Positions 20,995 through 32,450 of a DNA stretch of 64,000 nt are shown piece after piece. A model generated the notes under the pieces. The model was not told the DNA's origin. It did not search any database and saw only the letters and a program-made list of their open reading frames with translations. The translations under genes and the position numbers were made by a program. The DNA is from Heloderma charlesbogerti (taxonomy: Eukaryota; Chordata; Lepidosauria; Squamata; Helodermatidae). The stretch covers positions 372,001-436,000 of the forward strand of contig JANEZZ010002887.1 of the NCBI GenBank assembly GCA_026122225.1. Direction: 5' to 3'. How positions within the stretch are numbered: the stretch's first letter is position 1; the number at the start of each line of letters is the position of its first letter.

Positions 20995-21125
20995 CTACTG
21001 AGAAATGGGATTTATTTTTTAGGTCATATGCACAAACAGTACTGGATCCTCCGCAACCTTCGGCATTACCACAGAGACTGATTTTATAGCGTACTTTGCC
21101 AGGATCAACAGCTTCCCATGTAAAA
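20995..21125 (-). CDS. IGF2R: IGF2R exon 2 (start of lumenal domain 1)
   Basis: A 131-nt exon on the minus strand after a pyrimidine tract and 'tttcag' (21,126-21,131). Its first base completes the arginine codon begun by exon 1 (CG|T). The peptide reads FTWEAVDPGKVRYKISLCG, then NAEGCGGSSTVCAYDLKNK and SHFSV. The TWEAVD block, Y-K-I-x-x-CG, and SS-VC-x-x-DLK are diagnostic of the N-terminal MRH repeat of IGF2R. The donor is GTAG|GTAAGT, giving phase 1 into exon 3. There are no stops. This exon was the key to naming the gene. Confidence 0.97.
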
Positions 21126-21509
21126 CTGAAAAGGGGGTGGGGGGAGAAAAGGAACAGTTGATGGGTATTGCCAACAAAACTTAATACTCATTTCAGCTCA
21201 GGTTACTCAAGAGGTTACTAAAGCCGGCAACTTTTTCATTCACACTTGACTGCTGAAGAGCCTTTAACTGCACTGTTAGGAAGAACAGTCTAAGGATCAA
21301 TGCAGGGTGGTGTTACACTTATATCACTGACCACTTTTTAAGAAACACATTGCAGGTTATATTTTGAGGCAGTTTAACCAAGATAATAATTTATTTTCAG
21401 TAATCACAGGCAACCCATCTAGCGCTGGGGAAAGTCACCTCAAATACACTGCATAAAACAAAATGCGTGTTCATTATTTTTACCTGGTGAAATGAGCATT
21501 TAACACTCA

Positions 21510-21640
21510 GGAACATAGGAAGCTGCCTTATACAGAGTCAGATCATTGGTCCATCTACCTCAGTATGGTCTACAAGAGGGGCAGGCAGAAGGTAGATCAG
21601 GATCTACTGGTTGATCTCCAGATCATCTGCAGTAGATCAA
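21510..21640 (+). repeat. Dispersed reptile repeat
   Basis: 'aacataggaagctgccttat' followed by 'cattggtccatctacctcag', then a second module 'ggtagatcaggatctactgg'. The second module also appears at 8,950-9,000 ('ggtagatctctgggtgattt'). Family not named. Confidence 0.55.
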
Positions 21641-21904
21641 CAAGCCTTTCCAATTCACAATGGTTTAACAGTAACAAAAACAAATGTCTTTCTTCCCCTC
21701 TTCTATCTGACTGCTAAACATCAAGCAAACTTGGGGAGAAGCAGGAATAGATTTTTGTGTGAAAGGATTTGTATTTGAGCTCCAATTCCAGTACAGAAAA
21801 CAAATTCGTTGGCTGAGCATATGCTCAGAGGCACCTAGTTCCTTAATTCTATGTCTATCTTTTTGAGCCACTGTTTTCCATCTGGCCCCCTATATATTAT
21901 ATAT

Positions 21905-22055
21905 CAAAGGCAGTATGCCTCTGTACACCAGTTGCTGGGGAACACAAGCAGGAGGGTGCTATTACGTTCATGTCTTGCTTGTGGGCCACAGTGGGAACAA
22001 AATGCTGGACTAAATAGGCCTTTGGCCTGATCCAGCATGGCTCTTCTGCGGAGGA
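21905..22055 (+). repeat. LINE 3'-region repeat ('ctggactaaataggcc')
   Basis: 'ggcagtatgcctctgtacac', 'gttgctggggaacacaagca' and 'gcctgatccagcatggctct' match the 12,850 and 58,048 copies. Confidence 0.6.
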
Positions 22056-22179
22056 TACTTTCCCACCTGTGATTAATTCTTTCAGCAGTAAGCATTTCTA
22101 TTGTGCTACTGATGCTACTAGGTATACACATCTAGTGGAAATACCAGATGGTGGCAAGCTGGAGAAAAAGGTTCAACAA

Positions 22180-24931
22180 ATTTTAGAAGCAGGCAAAAGA
22201 AGCTTTGGTCTTCATCAGGCCCCCTCTCCAGGAGACCAAGGTTGCTGAGTGAATGTACTGGAGGTTGGGCCCGAAGGGCAGTCTGGGGATTCTGCTCGTG
22301 TACTGTCCACCTCGCTGCAGGACTGACTCCATGGCCGAGGTGCTTGACGTGGTCTCTGATGTGCATGTGCAGTCACCTAACTTGTTGGGGGACTTAACAT
22401 ACATTCAGGGGCCATCCTCACAGGGGCACTTTGGGACTTCATGGGGACCATGGCTTCCTGGGAGCTGCACCATATTCCAGCTGGGCCCGCCCATATAGCC
22501 GGTCATGCACTAGACCTTGTGTTTGTTTCTGGAGAAGCAGGGAGTGATCTGGAAGTCAGGGGTATATCCACCACCCCCTTGTCATTGTCAGATCACTATC
22601 TGGTGACGTTGGACTTCTCGGTTCCAAAACCCCTCCACAAGGGTGGAAGACAGATTAAAATGGTCCACCCCAGGCATCTTATGGATCCAAATGGATTCCT
22701 GAATGTGCTTGGGGATTCTCTGGAGCATGCAAACGGCCACTTGGTCGAGAACCTGGGGGAGGGGGGGGAATGCTGCAATCACTGGGGCACTAGATTGGGT
22801 GGCTCCGAAATGCCCTCTCCCCCTGAAAAGGGTTTGAACTGCACCATGGTTCAATCTGCGGTTACGAGCCCTGAAACAGGAGGTGAGACGGCTAGAGCGC
22901 CGGTGGTGGAAGTCTCGCTCCAAAGACGATCGGACACGGGCTAGAGCTGCATCTTCAGCCTATCACGTGGCAATGAAGGCAGCAAAAAAGGAATACTACG
23001 CCGCCTCTATCGCATCCGCAGAGTGCTGACCCAGGAGGCTATTCCAAGTGGTCTGGAGCCTGGTTGGTCCAGTTGCTCCAGAACCGCTGGAGCATTCTAA
23101 GGCCTCCTGTGAGGCCTTGGCAAGGCACTTCGAGGATAAAATTGATTGGATCAGAAGTGTTATTCCATGTGCCGTGGATACAGTTAGCGAGCGAGAGGCG
23201 GTCTGTGGCAAACTGGTTTTGTGGGATCGGTTCCAGCTTCTTCCTTCTGATGAAGTGGACAAGATGCTTTCATCTGTAAGGCCGACCACCTGCTTACTTG
23301 ATCCCTGCCCATATTGGCTCATTATGAGCTGCAGAGAGAGGCTGGGTGAGGGGATCAAAGCGGTGGTGAACGCCTCCCTTGAGGAGGGAGTGATGCCATC
23401 AGCCCTCAAGGAGGCAGTGATAAGACCGCTCTTTAAAAAGCCCTCCTTGGATCACGAAGTTCTGAACAACTTTCGCCCAGTCTCGAATCTGCCTTTTTTG
23501 GGCAAGGTGATTGAGCAGGTGGTGGCAGTGCAGTTGAAGGCACACTTGGAAGAAGCCGATCATCTAGATCCATTTCAGTCAGGCTTCAGGCCTGGGCATG
23601 GGACAGAAATGGCCTTGGTCGCCTTGGTGGACGATATGAGGAGGGCTCTGGATAGGGGTGAATGCTCCTTCCTTGTTCTCCTCGACCTCTCAGCGGCTTT
23701 TGATACCGTTGACCACGGTATCCTCCTGGACCACCTGGAGGGGTTGGGCATTGGAGACACTGTATTACGGTGGTTCCGGTCCTTCCTCTCTGGCAGGTAC
23801 CAGAGGGTAGCACTGGGAGAGGAGGTTTCGGACCCGTGGCCGCTCACGTGTGGGGTGCCACAGGGTTCCATCCTCTCCCTGATGCTATTTAACATTTATG
23901 TGAAGCCGCTGGGGGCTATCATCAGGAGGTTTGGGGTGCGGTGTCATCAGTATGCGGATGACACGCAGCTCTACCTCTCGTTCAAATCTTCACCAAGGTT
24001 GGCTGTAGAATCCCTGTCCAAATGTCTGGAGATGGTGAGTGGCTGGATGGGGAGGAACAAGCTGAAGCTGAACCCTGACAAGACTGAGGTACTTTTGGTG
24101 GGAGACAAGAGGAGGTTGGGGGGTGTTGACCTGGTGTTGAATGGGGCAGTTACCTTTGAAAGACCAGGTCCGCAGCCCGGGGGTCATTTTAGACTCCCAG
24201 CTGTCCATGGAGGCTCAGGTGTCAGCTGTGAGCCGGACAGCGCTGTACCAACACCATCCGATATGGCGGCTGCGCCCCTTCCTTCCCGATCACCTGCTCC
24301 CATCGGTAGTACATGCCCTGGTCTCCTCTCATTAGACTACTGTAATGCACTCTACGTGGAGTTACCCTTGAAGATGGTTTGGAAGCTGCAGCTAGTACAG
24401 AACGCGGCGGCTCGCCTGATTAAAGGCAGCCACTGGTGAGATAACATCACTCCGGTGCTGAAGGAGTTGCACTGGCTACCAGTTGTTTCCCAGGGCAAAT
24501 TCGAGGTGTTGGTTTTTACCTTTAAAACCCTATACGGTTCCAGCCCAGCCTATCTCAAGGAGCGCCTCCAGCAACACCAGACAGGCCACTCAACAAGATC
24601 AGCTTTGGATGGCCTTCTCTCTGTCCCATCAGCCAGGACAGCTAGGTTGGTGAGGACGAGGGCCTTCTCTGTGGTGGCCCCCACTCTGTGGAACTCCCTC
24701 CCTGGGGAACTCCGCCATGCCCCCTCTTTAATGAGCTTCCGCCTTGCATTAAAAACATGATTGTTCAGGCAGGCATTTGGGGTAGGCTAGGGTAATTTTA
24801 GAAATGTGATGTTTTTAATGTTGAATTTTATTGTATAAACTGTTTTTATTGTTGTACGTCGCCTAGAGTGGCTGGGTGACTGCCCAAATGGGCAATTAAT
24901 ACATTTAATAAATAAATAAATAAAATAAAAA
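22180..24931 (+). mobile_element. L2-type LINE copy 2, with part of the endonuclease
   Basis: Longer than copy 1: it retains the C-terminal half of an AP-type endonuclease (LGILLVYCPP near 22,280, AGHALDLVFVSGEAG near 22,500, SDHYLVTLDFSV near 22,590). Reverse transcriptase is readable in a 463-codon frame at 23,048-24,439 (NFRPVSNLPFLGKVIEQ, FQSGFRPGHGTEMALVAL, SAAFDTVDHGILLDHL, LTCGVPQGSIL, QYADDTQLYLSF near 23,950). A frameshift near 24,145 puts the next segment (VRSPGVILDSQLSMEAQVSA) in another frame. Stops precede the endonuclease. The 3' end is a TAAA-type tail at 24,900-24,931. It lies in IGF2R intron 1, antisense to the gene. Confidence 0.9.
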
Positions 24932-25189
24932 GCAAGCTACTGAGAAGTGAAGGCATTTTGCATGCTTCTGTTTCAAATTATTTATTTCTTAAATAGCCCT
25001 GAGTTTCTTTAACAATGCTCTTTCAATACATTCACACTTGGAAGTGTATGACTCTCCCCCAATGTTACCATCCTTAGAAGAGTCTTAAAATCTCACGTTT
25101 AGGTCCTTGGTAATGGTGCCATAATGACATGGGAGTTGCTTTTGTATAAGAAGTCCCTCGGAACTGAGGCAATGTTTAATGGCCCAACC

Positions 25190-25480
25190 ATGGGGCTGGG
25201 GGCCTGATCACATGAGCCTCAATCATACTTTGACCTGGTTTGCATGTAATGGCAAGCCATTGTTGTCATGCACGAACAGGAGAGAGAAGGGACATGACAT
25301 CTCAGCAGAAGCCCATTGTGGGTTGCTGCGTAAAAGCAAAAGAGGGGGGCATGCTGCAGGCAGTGTGTCGGCGCTCACCTGCCCGTGCATGACAACCTAC
25401 TCACACCTTTTTGTCCCCAATAACCCATTGGTTTTTAAACTAATGGGTTGCTGTTACATGCAAACACCCCCAATCAGTCA
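25190..25480. repeat. Palindromic MITE, 'AACAACCC'-like (divergent)
   Basis: 'tttgcatgtaatggcaagcc' / 'gttgtcatgcacgaac' on the left pairs with 'gtgcatgacaac' and 'gggttgctgttacatgcaaa' on the right (25,385-25,465). Confidence 0.55.
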
Positions 25481-25782
25481 CTGATTCAAACAAGTCTTAT
25501 AACCAAATGGAAAAGCCAAATACTTAAAAAAACAAAACACTGTGTGCTTACAGCTTTCCTCTTTTTTCAGATCCAAACAATATAGTTGCCAGTCAAGTGG
25601 AATGTATCTGTTACATAGAAGACACAAGGGCAAGCAAAAGAAAGCAAGGGCTGTGCAATGCTACAACTAAACAACTGTCATGGCCTGTCTCTCACTGAGG
25701 TGGTCATCCTGCATCTGGGGTGCACTACTTCTACAGCTGGGCAAGGCATCTGACCAGCTAAAAAAATCTGTCTTGGACCGGG

Positions 25783-25804
25783 GTGTGTGTGTGTGTGTGT
25801 GTGT
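25783..25804. repeat. (GT)n microsatellite
   Basis: About ten GT units in IGF2R intron 1. Confidence 0.9.
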
Positions 25805-26714
25805 CCTCAGTGTTGCATTGTGCTTCCCAAACTCAGCACAAGGTCACAATCCCCTGAATCCCCCTTCCCAAGCTTGGAACTGGAGAGGGGGACTGGGGAT
25901 TGGTGGGGATGAGGGGTGCCCTCTGACCACCTCTAAAGCACCACGCAAATGCCGAGACAATCGCCCATCGCTCCAGTGCCAAGCTCAAGAGAACAGCTGG
26001 GGCTTGTACTCCTCGTGTTCACTTCTGGGGCATTTAGAGCAAGAGCACCTAAGAAACACAGTGGAACAGTGAAGATGATACCCTGACCCCTCTCCAGCTC
26101 CAAGGTCAGGAAGGCAGCTGGGGCTTATCATGTTCATCAGTGAAGGGTGGACACTCACAGAGGCAAGTGCAGCGAATGGAGTTGTGACTCCTGGCTACTG
26201 TGAAACATTGTTTTAAAAATCATAACAAATTGGAATTTTAAAATAAAGTTAGGTGAAGGATTCAGTGAGCACTTCTCTTTGGCTTTTATTCTTAAACACG
26301 CCAGCCTACATTTACATTTTCTAAAAAAAAAAAAAAGATGTTAAAAAACTGAAGTAAAACTAACAGCAATTCCTAAACACAAAAAGTCAGATTTTAAATG
26401 CAGTTGTGCAAAGCAGGCAGCAGGCCCATTCTTCAAGCATCAATAGCTTCATGGTCAAAAAGGCAGTCAATTGATAATAATTCATGGTTCAAGTGACAAA
26501 AGAGCATGCCAACCCTAACTAGTTCAGATTACAAGTGGACAGCTCACATGACTGAATGCTCCTCCACACAAAGAACTCCCTCCACATAGTAAACTAGGCA
26601 TCAGGTCGAAGAAAATGAAATTCTTGAATCAGAATAAATCGCATAATTTGACAAACTGCGTTTACAATTAGGTGTGGGGAGAGGAAAGGAGAGATTATTT
26701 TAGTGCGTAAGAGA

Positions 26715-26855
26715 CCAGGGGTAGTCAATCTGGTGCCCTTTAGATGATTGGGGGTATAATTCTCACAATCCATGACCACTGTCCATGCTGGTTGAGGCAG
26801 ATGGGGGTTGTAGTCTGAAACATCTGGAGGGCACCAGCTTGCCTACCCTTGCAGT
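26715..26855. repeat. Palindromic MITE, 'catctggagggcacca' family
   Basis: 'caatctggtgccctttagat' pairs with 'catctggagggcaccagctt' across a centre near 26,785, with 'ttgtagtct' in the right arm. Related copies at 27,535, 29,850, 31,705, 33,465 and 59,135. Confidence 0.75.
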
Positions 26856-27427
26856 GGACAAAGCAAGACGAATAAATGGGACACTGGAGATCAGCCACAT
26901 GTATAGAGATAACAAAATACGTCTGAAGGCCATAGGACAGAAATGTAAATGAAATTTGAAATTCTGTGCTAGGCACTGGCACAAACATAATGGTATCTGC
27001 TCTTAATAATGACCAATACTCATGTCTACATCAATATTAACCATCATTAATGTGCTCTTATAACCTAGGATTTGAAACTGGACTAGAAGCAAACCTTAGT
27101 AAGGTTTAAAAACTTCTTTATCCTATACATGGGCTCAAATGCATGTAGCCTCCGCACCGCAGCACTATACTTCCATGGTGCTGCCAACATGGAGGCCATA
27201 CACGTTTGGACTAAGGTACACGGTGAGAAGCTTTTGAAGCGTTACCATTTCCACATGGGGTGACACTATGGAGAAGAGCTGCTGGCACCACTCACACAGA
27301 CGGGGTAACATTTGGAATATTCTTAATTCAACCACTAACCTTTGAGAGTGAAATATGTACTCCATGAATCTATTGATCCATCTTCTATTAATGGGGAGGT
27401 GGTGCATAAGCCCTCCCCACAACATCC

Positions 27428-27510
27428 TCATAGAATCATAGAATAGTAGGGTTGGAAGAGGCCTATAAGACCATCAAGTCCAACCCCCTGCTCAATGCAG
27501 GACATCTCCT
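27428..27510 (-). mobile_element. CR1 3'-end fragment
   Basis: 'catagaatcatagaatagta' (complement of ATTCTATG tail units) followed by 'gggttggaagaggcctataa' and 'agtccaaccccctgctcaat'. Confidence 0.7.
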
Positions 27511-27534
27511 CAATCTAAGATGCCCTTTAGACCA

Positions 27535-27650
27535 AATTGGTGTGCCCTCCAAATGTTTTGGGCTACAACTTCCAGTCTTGATCAGCCATGCTGGCAGGGC
27601 TGGTGGGAGTTGAAGTCCAAAGCATTTGGAGTACACCAGGTTAGGGAAGG
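27535..27650. repeat. Palindromic MITE, 'catctggagggcacca' family
   Basis: 'tggtgtgccctccaaatgtt' pairs with 'aaagcatttggagtacacca'; centre 'ccatgctggcagggctgg'. Confidence 0.75.
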
Positions 27651-27659
27651 ATGCTAAAA

Positions 27660-29430
27660 ACAATACAGCAGTGCTGTAGGAACCATTTTTCTATGAGTTC
27701 ATGTGCTGTAAAGGCCAATCATGCAGTGGGCCAGAACACTCGCATCCTTACCACTAATTCAGCCATCACCTTCGATCCTGAAGACAACAGCATAGGAAGG
27801 ATACATATGGTTGATCTAACTCATATGATGCACCAAGAATAACTTGACCCAATGGATTTCAAGTCATGCAACTCTCCTTCAGGAACAACTGTCTGAGGGA
27901 TAACTAAAGCAGTCTTAGTATACTGACATGTGGCAGCAGGCCTTTACAGCAGAGATGAACCCAAAAGTGCTGCTCTGACTCCACTGCTACAACAACCCAA
28001 GCTCATGGAGTGCAACCCATGCCAAACACAAACCCTCCTTTATTTAGGAAGCATGACAGCTTTTTAAAGGGACACATTTAGAACGTTAAGCCCTAACCTC
28101 ATTCAGTTCAATGGCACTTTACAATAGACTTAAAACTATGAAAAGCATCTCTTACTACTAGATGACTTATTGGTTTACTTAGAAATGTTTCCAAATTGCA
28201 TCCGCTCTGATTTGACATTTCACCTACAATTGGTTTAAGTAGTAGATGAGGACTGCTTACAGCTATGAATAAGTGAACAGTTAGCAATATTCTGAACAGT
28301 TATAAATTATGAGAAACAAACTTATTTAATAAAGTGTTTTAAAGCTTAAATTTGTAGTTTATTTCCTTCAATGCAAGATCTGAACAATCTAAACATTTCA
28401 AGGTTATGCACAACAAAGTTAGAAGAGTCTCAAAGACTGCACTTCAGGGAGAGCAAATTTAGAATGCTGGCAGGAAAGCAAGAGAAAACAGGATATATCA
28501 TAACAGGATATCATATACAACCTTCTTTATTGTGACACAGTGAACTGCAGCCAAGATTTAGCAGTCTTGAAAGAACATGAAACTAAGTTGATACACACAA
28601 TAGATGAGATAAGAGGGTGGAGTTCAAACACTGGTATAGTCAATAGTTCTTAATGCAGAATCATTCTGTACTCCCCAAGTTTCAACGATTTCTCTTTTTC
28701 GTGACATCGCTGCATGTTGAAAGTGTGTTCCTTGTGCAATACCCACAACTTAATTTCTGATTAAAAGAGTCAACACATGCTAAATCATCTAACACAAATA
28801 GTTTTATCCCTAAAAACAAATAGCATTGATAAAAAAGGTGCAGCACACATCAGATTGTCAACATCAGCATTAATCTGGGCTCATTACTTTCATAAACTTA
28901 GCTAAAATCTAGCTTTTATTAAGCCTATGCTCTATATTAGTGGCGGTTCTAAGTTTGCAGGCATTTAAGTGAACACATGCCATCCGTATGGCAACCTTAA
29001 TATACCCATTATGTTCTACTTTACATGAATTACTCTAAGCTGGAACAGCACAAGAGCCAAATAGTTTAAAAGATTACCTGCAACATAAAGCACAGCTAAA
29101 TTTACACTGCAATACTGCACTGCTTCCCTAATACAAGGAATAATTTAACTCCTTGGAAGAATAAAACACCCTTTTGATAAAAGATCTCCAAGTACAGCAC
29201 ACCTTCTTCACATAATGAGCCACTGTTTAAAGTTGTGCTTATTCAACCTGGAATTTATTTTTGCACATGACATCAAGAGTGCCTTTCTCACATGGTCATG
29301 AACAAGACACATTCAGATTTTTTAAATAAGATGTTGTTGTTATTAGTCCTACAAGCCAAGATAGCTTGTTCTCTCTCCTGCACTCATATTTCCAAAGCTT
29401 CTAACTGAGAAACATCTGCCAAACTGAAAA
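27660..29430. other. Intronic sequence, nothing recognised
   Basis: IGF2R intron 1. AT-rich, no open frame longer than about 65 codons and no repeat family I can name. Confidence 0.5.
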
Positions 29431-29433
29431 AAG

Positions 29434-29650
29434 CTGGTGTGGTGTAGCGGTTAGAGTGTTGGACTAGGACTTGAAAGATCCGAGTTCTAGTCTCCATTTT
29501 GCTATGAAGCTCACTGGGTGACTTTGGATAGTCACCAACTCTCAGCCTAACCTCCCACACAGGGTTGTCATGAGGACAAAATGGAGGAGGAGGAGGATCC
29601 CGTAAGCTGCCTGGGGCTTCTTGGAAGGAAAAAAGGCTGGATTTAAATGT
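29434..29650 (+). mobile_element. tRNA-headed CORE/MIR-like SINE
   Basis: The tRNA-like head 'gtagcggttagagtgttgga' with a B-box-like 'gagttctagtctcc', then the core 'ctcactgggtgactttggat' ... 'cacagggttgtcatgaggac', then 'gctgcctggggcttcttgga' and a 3' end 'ggctggatttaaatg'. It is on the plus strand, antisense to IGF2R. Confidence 0.82.
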
Positions 29651-29664
29651 AAGAGATAAGAGAT

Positions 29665-29835
29665 TCTAGTGCAGTATAGTGGCTAAGAGTCAATGCTGAG
29701 AACCAACAAAGTTCCCAATTCAAATCTCACCTCTCCCATGAGCTCAACAGGTGATCTTAACACAAGCATTATTATCTCCGGCCCAGCATTCTCTTCTGTG
29801 GCATGGGGATAATAATACTGTTACAGCTGCTGACA
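29665..29835 (+). mobile_element. Second MIR-like SINE, older
   Basis: 'gtgcagtatagtggctaaga' head and 'gtggcatggggataataata' end, with 'caattcaaatctcacctctc' between. More diverged than its neighbour. Confidence 0.55.
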
Positions 29836-29849
29836 TGGGATCATTTAAA

Positions 29850-29970
29850 GGAGGATGAGGAACTCATAGTGGCCCTCCAGATGTTGTTGGACTACCATCA
29901 TTGCTAATCATTGGCCACTTGGACGGGGCTGCTTAGAGTTGGCATCCAACAACATCTGGCAAGGCAGGAG
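29850..29970. repeat. Palindromic MITE, 'catctggagggcacca' family
   Basis: 'agtggccctccagatgttgt' pairs with 'caacaacatctggcaaggca', with 'cattggccac' in the middle. Confidence 0.65.
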
Positions 29971-30035
29971 GTTCTAGCAAAGTACCATCTCACTGAAAGT
30001 GTGGTAGATACTGGTTTGCTTTCTTCATGTGCCCT

Positions 30036-30220
30036 GAGGGGCAGGCAATGGCTCAGTGGTAGAGCACTTGCTTTGCATGAAGAAGGTCCCAAGTTCAATC
30101 CCTGACATCTCCAGGTAGGGCTGGAAAAACTCCTGCATGAAGCCTAGGAGAGCTGCTGCCCATCCAATACTCGGCTCGATGGACCACTGGTATGACTCAG
30201 CATGACTCCTATGTTTCTAG
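30036..30220 (+). mobile_element. tRNA-derived SINE
   Basis: Internal pol III promoter: A box 'tggctcagtggtagagcact' (30,049-30,068) and B box 'caagttcaatccc' (30,090-30,102), separated as in a tRNA. The body 'cctaggagagctgctgccca' and 'ggaccactggtatgactcag' follow. It is not a functional tRNA: no acceptor pairing was found. Confidence 0.8.
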
Positions 30221-30591
30221 GAGGTCCTTTGACAAGCAGTGGGAATCACTACAAGAGTGAAGTCTTTCTATGCAGCCTCTAGACAAAGTAAAATGCAGCC
30301 CAAAAGAAATGTGGGATTTAATGGTGATGGCATTTCTAGAATTAAGCATGGTGATAACCTCCCAACAGCAAGGCAAGGGATGTTTGGGATGTCTAAAGTC
30401 ATGCAAAACCTGCTTTGTATTGTCCAGAGAGCAAATGTTAATGAAGATGTGGAAGGTAAAATAGGGCCTGTTTCCCTGCCCTCCTTTTCCTGGAAGGCTG
30501 CTGTGATGGTACAAAATTGAGTTCTCTGAATCCTCCCTCTCTCCACGTGAACGGAACTTTGTTCATCTAAGAAAATGGCTAGGACTGCAAT

Positions 30592-30712
30592 CCTATGCAC
30601 ATTTTGACAGAAAAAAGTCCTACAACTCCCAGCATTCCCCAGCCAGCCATGTTAGCTGGGAAATGCTGAGAGTTACAGAACGTTTTTCTGTCAAAATGTG
30701 GATAGGATTGCA
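30592..30712. repeat. ~120-bp MITE with terminal inverted repeats
   Basis: 'atcctatgcacattttgaca' with 'gaaaaaagtcctacaactcc' on the left pairs with 'ttctgtcaaaatgtggatag' 'gattgca' on the right; centre 'cagccagccatgttagctgg'. Same family at 51,145 and 62,520. Confidence 0.8.
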
Positions 30713-30721
30713 CCCATCAGG

Positions 30722-30815
30722 CTGCAATCCTATGCATGCTTAACTGAGAATAACTCCTCTTGAAGTCTTCTGGAACTTACTTCCAAGTACCATGTACAGG
30801 ATTGTGCTTAAATAA
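30722..30815. repeat. ~90-bp repeat ('gcaatcctatgcatgc ... aggattgtgc')
   Basis: A short element with 'ggctgcaatcctatgcatgc' at one end, 'acttacttccaagtacc' inside and 'aggattgtgctt' at the other end. Relatives: 58,868-58,962, 39,540-39,630 and shorter pieces at 35,118, 56,290, 56,570 and 60,580. Confidence 0.6.
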
Positions 30816-31704
30816 TGGGAGACTGGGGGAGACGTGGCCTTTGCATGAAGCATAACTGGTGGCTGAGCCTCCTTCTCATAGAAAGTCAAACCCACTGAAC
30901 TTCTGGACCACGTATTGCCACCCAAAAGGAGCAGACAAATGGCATTAAACAGCTTCTCTATATTCAACTGCAAAAAAAGTTACTTTCCCCCACTATTTAA
31001 CCTGCCATCTGCTTAAGCTGGAAATGGAACAGGTTTTTCCTGCTACTCAGATTTCCTGCCACACACATATTATGTTAAGCTTACACAATTATTTTGATCG
31101 CATAGGAGCCAACCTACTAAAGAAATTATAGAAATGTAATAATAGTAGTTACACCTCCTTACATGGAGGAAGGCCTAAGCCAAGCAATTAAGCTAACTTT
31201 GCAATAACATTCTTCTACAGAAAATTTTATTCAAATACGTTTTGGCAAAGTGTAACAGATTGCAGTTTTTTTAAGGAAAGACTTGATTACCATCTAGAGA
31301 AAAACTGCCTAGGAATGAACACTATTTTAATAGATGACAGAAAGTCATGGAAGCAGGTCACTGCCCCACATGTGAAGGCATTAAAGACATTGCTTTAGCA
31401 TTTGTTTAATACAGCAGTTGATAGCTAAGCAAAACAACTTGCTGAAAAACAGAGTGTTCCTCCTTCCACCAAACCACTTTGCAAGCTGCGAAGGAACACA
31501 CTTTCTGCACTGGTCACCTGATAAACACCGGTATTTGTCTGATAAACACCACTGGGCCGGCAGCTTTAAAAAGCTCCCCTGCTCCCCGCAGAACAGGCCT
31601 GGTTTGCAATCTAAATGGAAAGCAGCTTTTGCCACACATCCATGCCCTACACGTCAGACCAGCATTCATCACAATGGAAAGAGGTGGGGAACTAATTAAA
31701 GCAG

Positions 31705-31825
31705 TCTTCCCCAACGTGGTGCCCTCGGGACGTGCTGGACTACAACCGCCATCATTCCCAGCCAGCCGCTGGCCACGCTGACTGGGGATGATGGGAGCGG
31801 CAGTTCAACATATCCGTTGGAAGGC
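31705..31825. repeat. Palindromic MITE, 'catctggagggcacca' family
   Basis: 'cttccccaacgtggtgccct' and 'ggactacaaccgccatcatt' on the left; 'gggatgatgggagcggcagt' on the right. It lies at the edge of the CpG-rich promoter region, on the intron-1 side. Confidence 0.7.
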
Positions 31826-32113
31826 TGGGACATAAGACTACCTTGAAACCAAAACGTGCGGCGCCTTTCAAGTGTCTTTTCAACGCGAGTCAGGACGTCC
31901 AGGCAGCGTCCACTGCTCGTCGCTACCAGGCGCTGGACAGCAAACACAACCACGCAGAAGTAACTCTGCCTCTGGCCGGAGAGTGCATGTTTCTACCAGC
32001 CGCCCTTCGCGGCCGCGCCCGCAGCCCGGCCCGCTTTTCTTCCTTCGGGTTGCTGACAAGCCGCAGGCGCCGCGCTAAGCCGGAAGGCGAGCCGCAGCGG
32101 GGCTAGCACTCAC

Positions 32114-32277
32114 CGGCACAGGTCCTGGTAACTGAAGTCGCCCTGGGCCGCCGCTCCGGCGCTGCCTCCCTGCTGCCCGGGGAGCAGGAGGAGCAGGAGG
32201 AGGAGGCGGCGGCACAGAGGCGAGAGAGGCCGGAGCGGGGCAGCCCCCCCAACTGGGGCGGAGGCGGCGCGTCTCAT
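32114..32277 (-). CDS. IGF2R: IGF2R exon 1 (start codon and signal peptide)
   Basis: The minus-strand coding part of exon 1 starts at ATG 32,275-32,277 in a good Kozak context (GCGGCC before ATG). It encodes 54 codons: a basic, proline-rich start (MRRAASAPVGG), a hydrophobic core of eight leucines after CRR (about residues 25-32), a Gly/Ala-rich cleavage region, then GDFSYQDLC, where the mature protein begins. It ends TGCCG|GTGAGT in phase 2, joining exon 2 to give R-FTWEAVD. The receptor is a type I membrane protein carrying mannose-6-phosphate-tagged hydrolases to lysosomes; IGF-II binding differs between lineages. The upstream sequence has no in-frame ATG before this one. The 5' UTR start is unknown. 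Confidence 0.93.
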
Positions 32278-32369
32278 GGCCGCAGGAGAGGAGCGGAGAG
32301 CTGCGGAAGGGCTACTCCGCGGACATGACCGAGCAGAAGATGAGGAAGGCGACAACTCGCCCGCGCGGC

Positions 32370-32450
32370 GTCATGTGACTCCCTCCCCCCCCGCTCCAGC
32401 CCCGCTCATGTGACTGACCCCGCGCCCGTCACGTGGCAGCAATCATGTGA
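32370..32450. promoter_or_regulatory. IGF2R: Cluster of four E-box / CLEAR-like sites upstream of IGF2R
   Basis: Sites: GTCATGTGAC at 32,370-32,379 (a perfect palindrome-like site), TCATGTGAC at 32,406-32,414, GTCACGTGGC at 32,428-32,437 and TCATGTGA at 32,443-32,450. They lie 93-175 bp upstream of the start codon. The third has the CACGTG core of sites bound by TFEB/MITF and USF proteins, and GTCACGTGAC is the lysosomal-gene CLEAR consensus. Binding here is inferred. Confidence 0.6.

Noticed and set aside
24141..24335. Independent 64-codon gene
   Set aside because: Frameshifted continuation of the L2 reverse transcriptase in copy 2.
30049..30120. tRNA gene (A and B boxes present)
   Set aside because: No acceptor stem or complete cloverleaf; it continues into a SINE body.
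31381..31953. Open frames of 60-100 codons on both strands upstream of the CpG island
   Set aside because: They overlap palindromic MITE and island sequence, have no domain and no splice logic.
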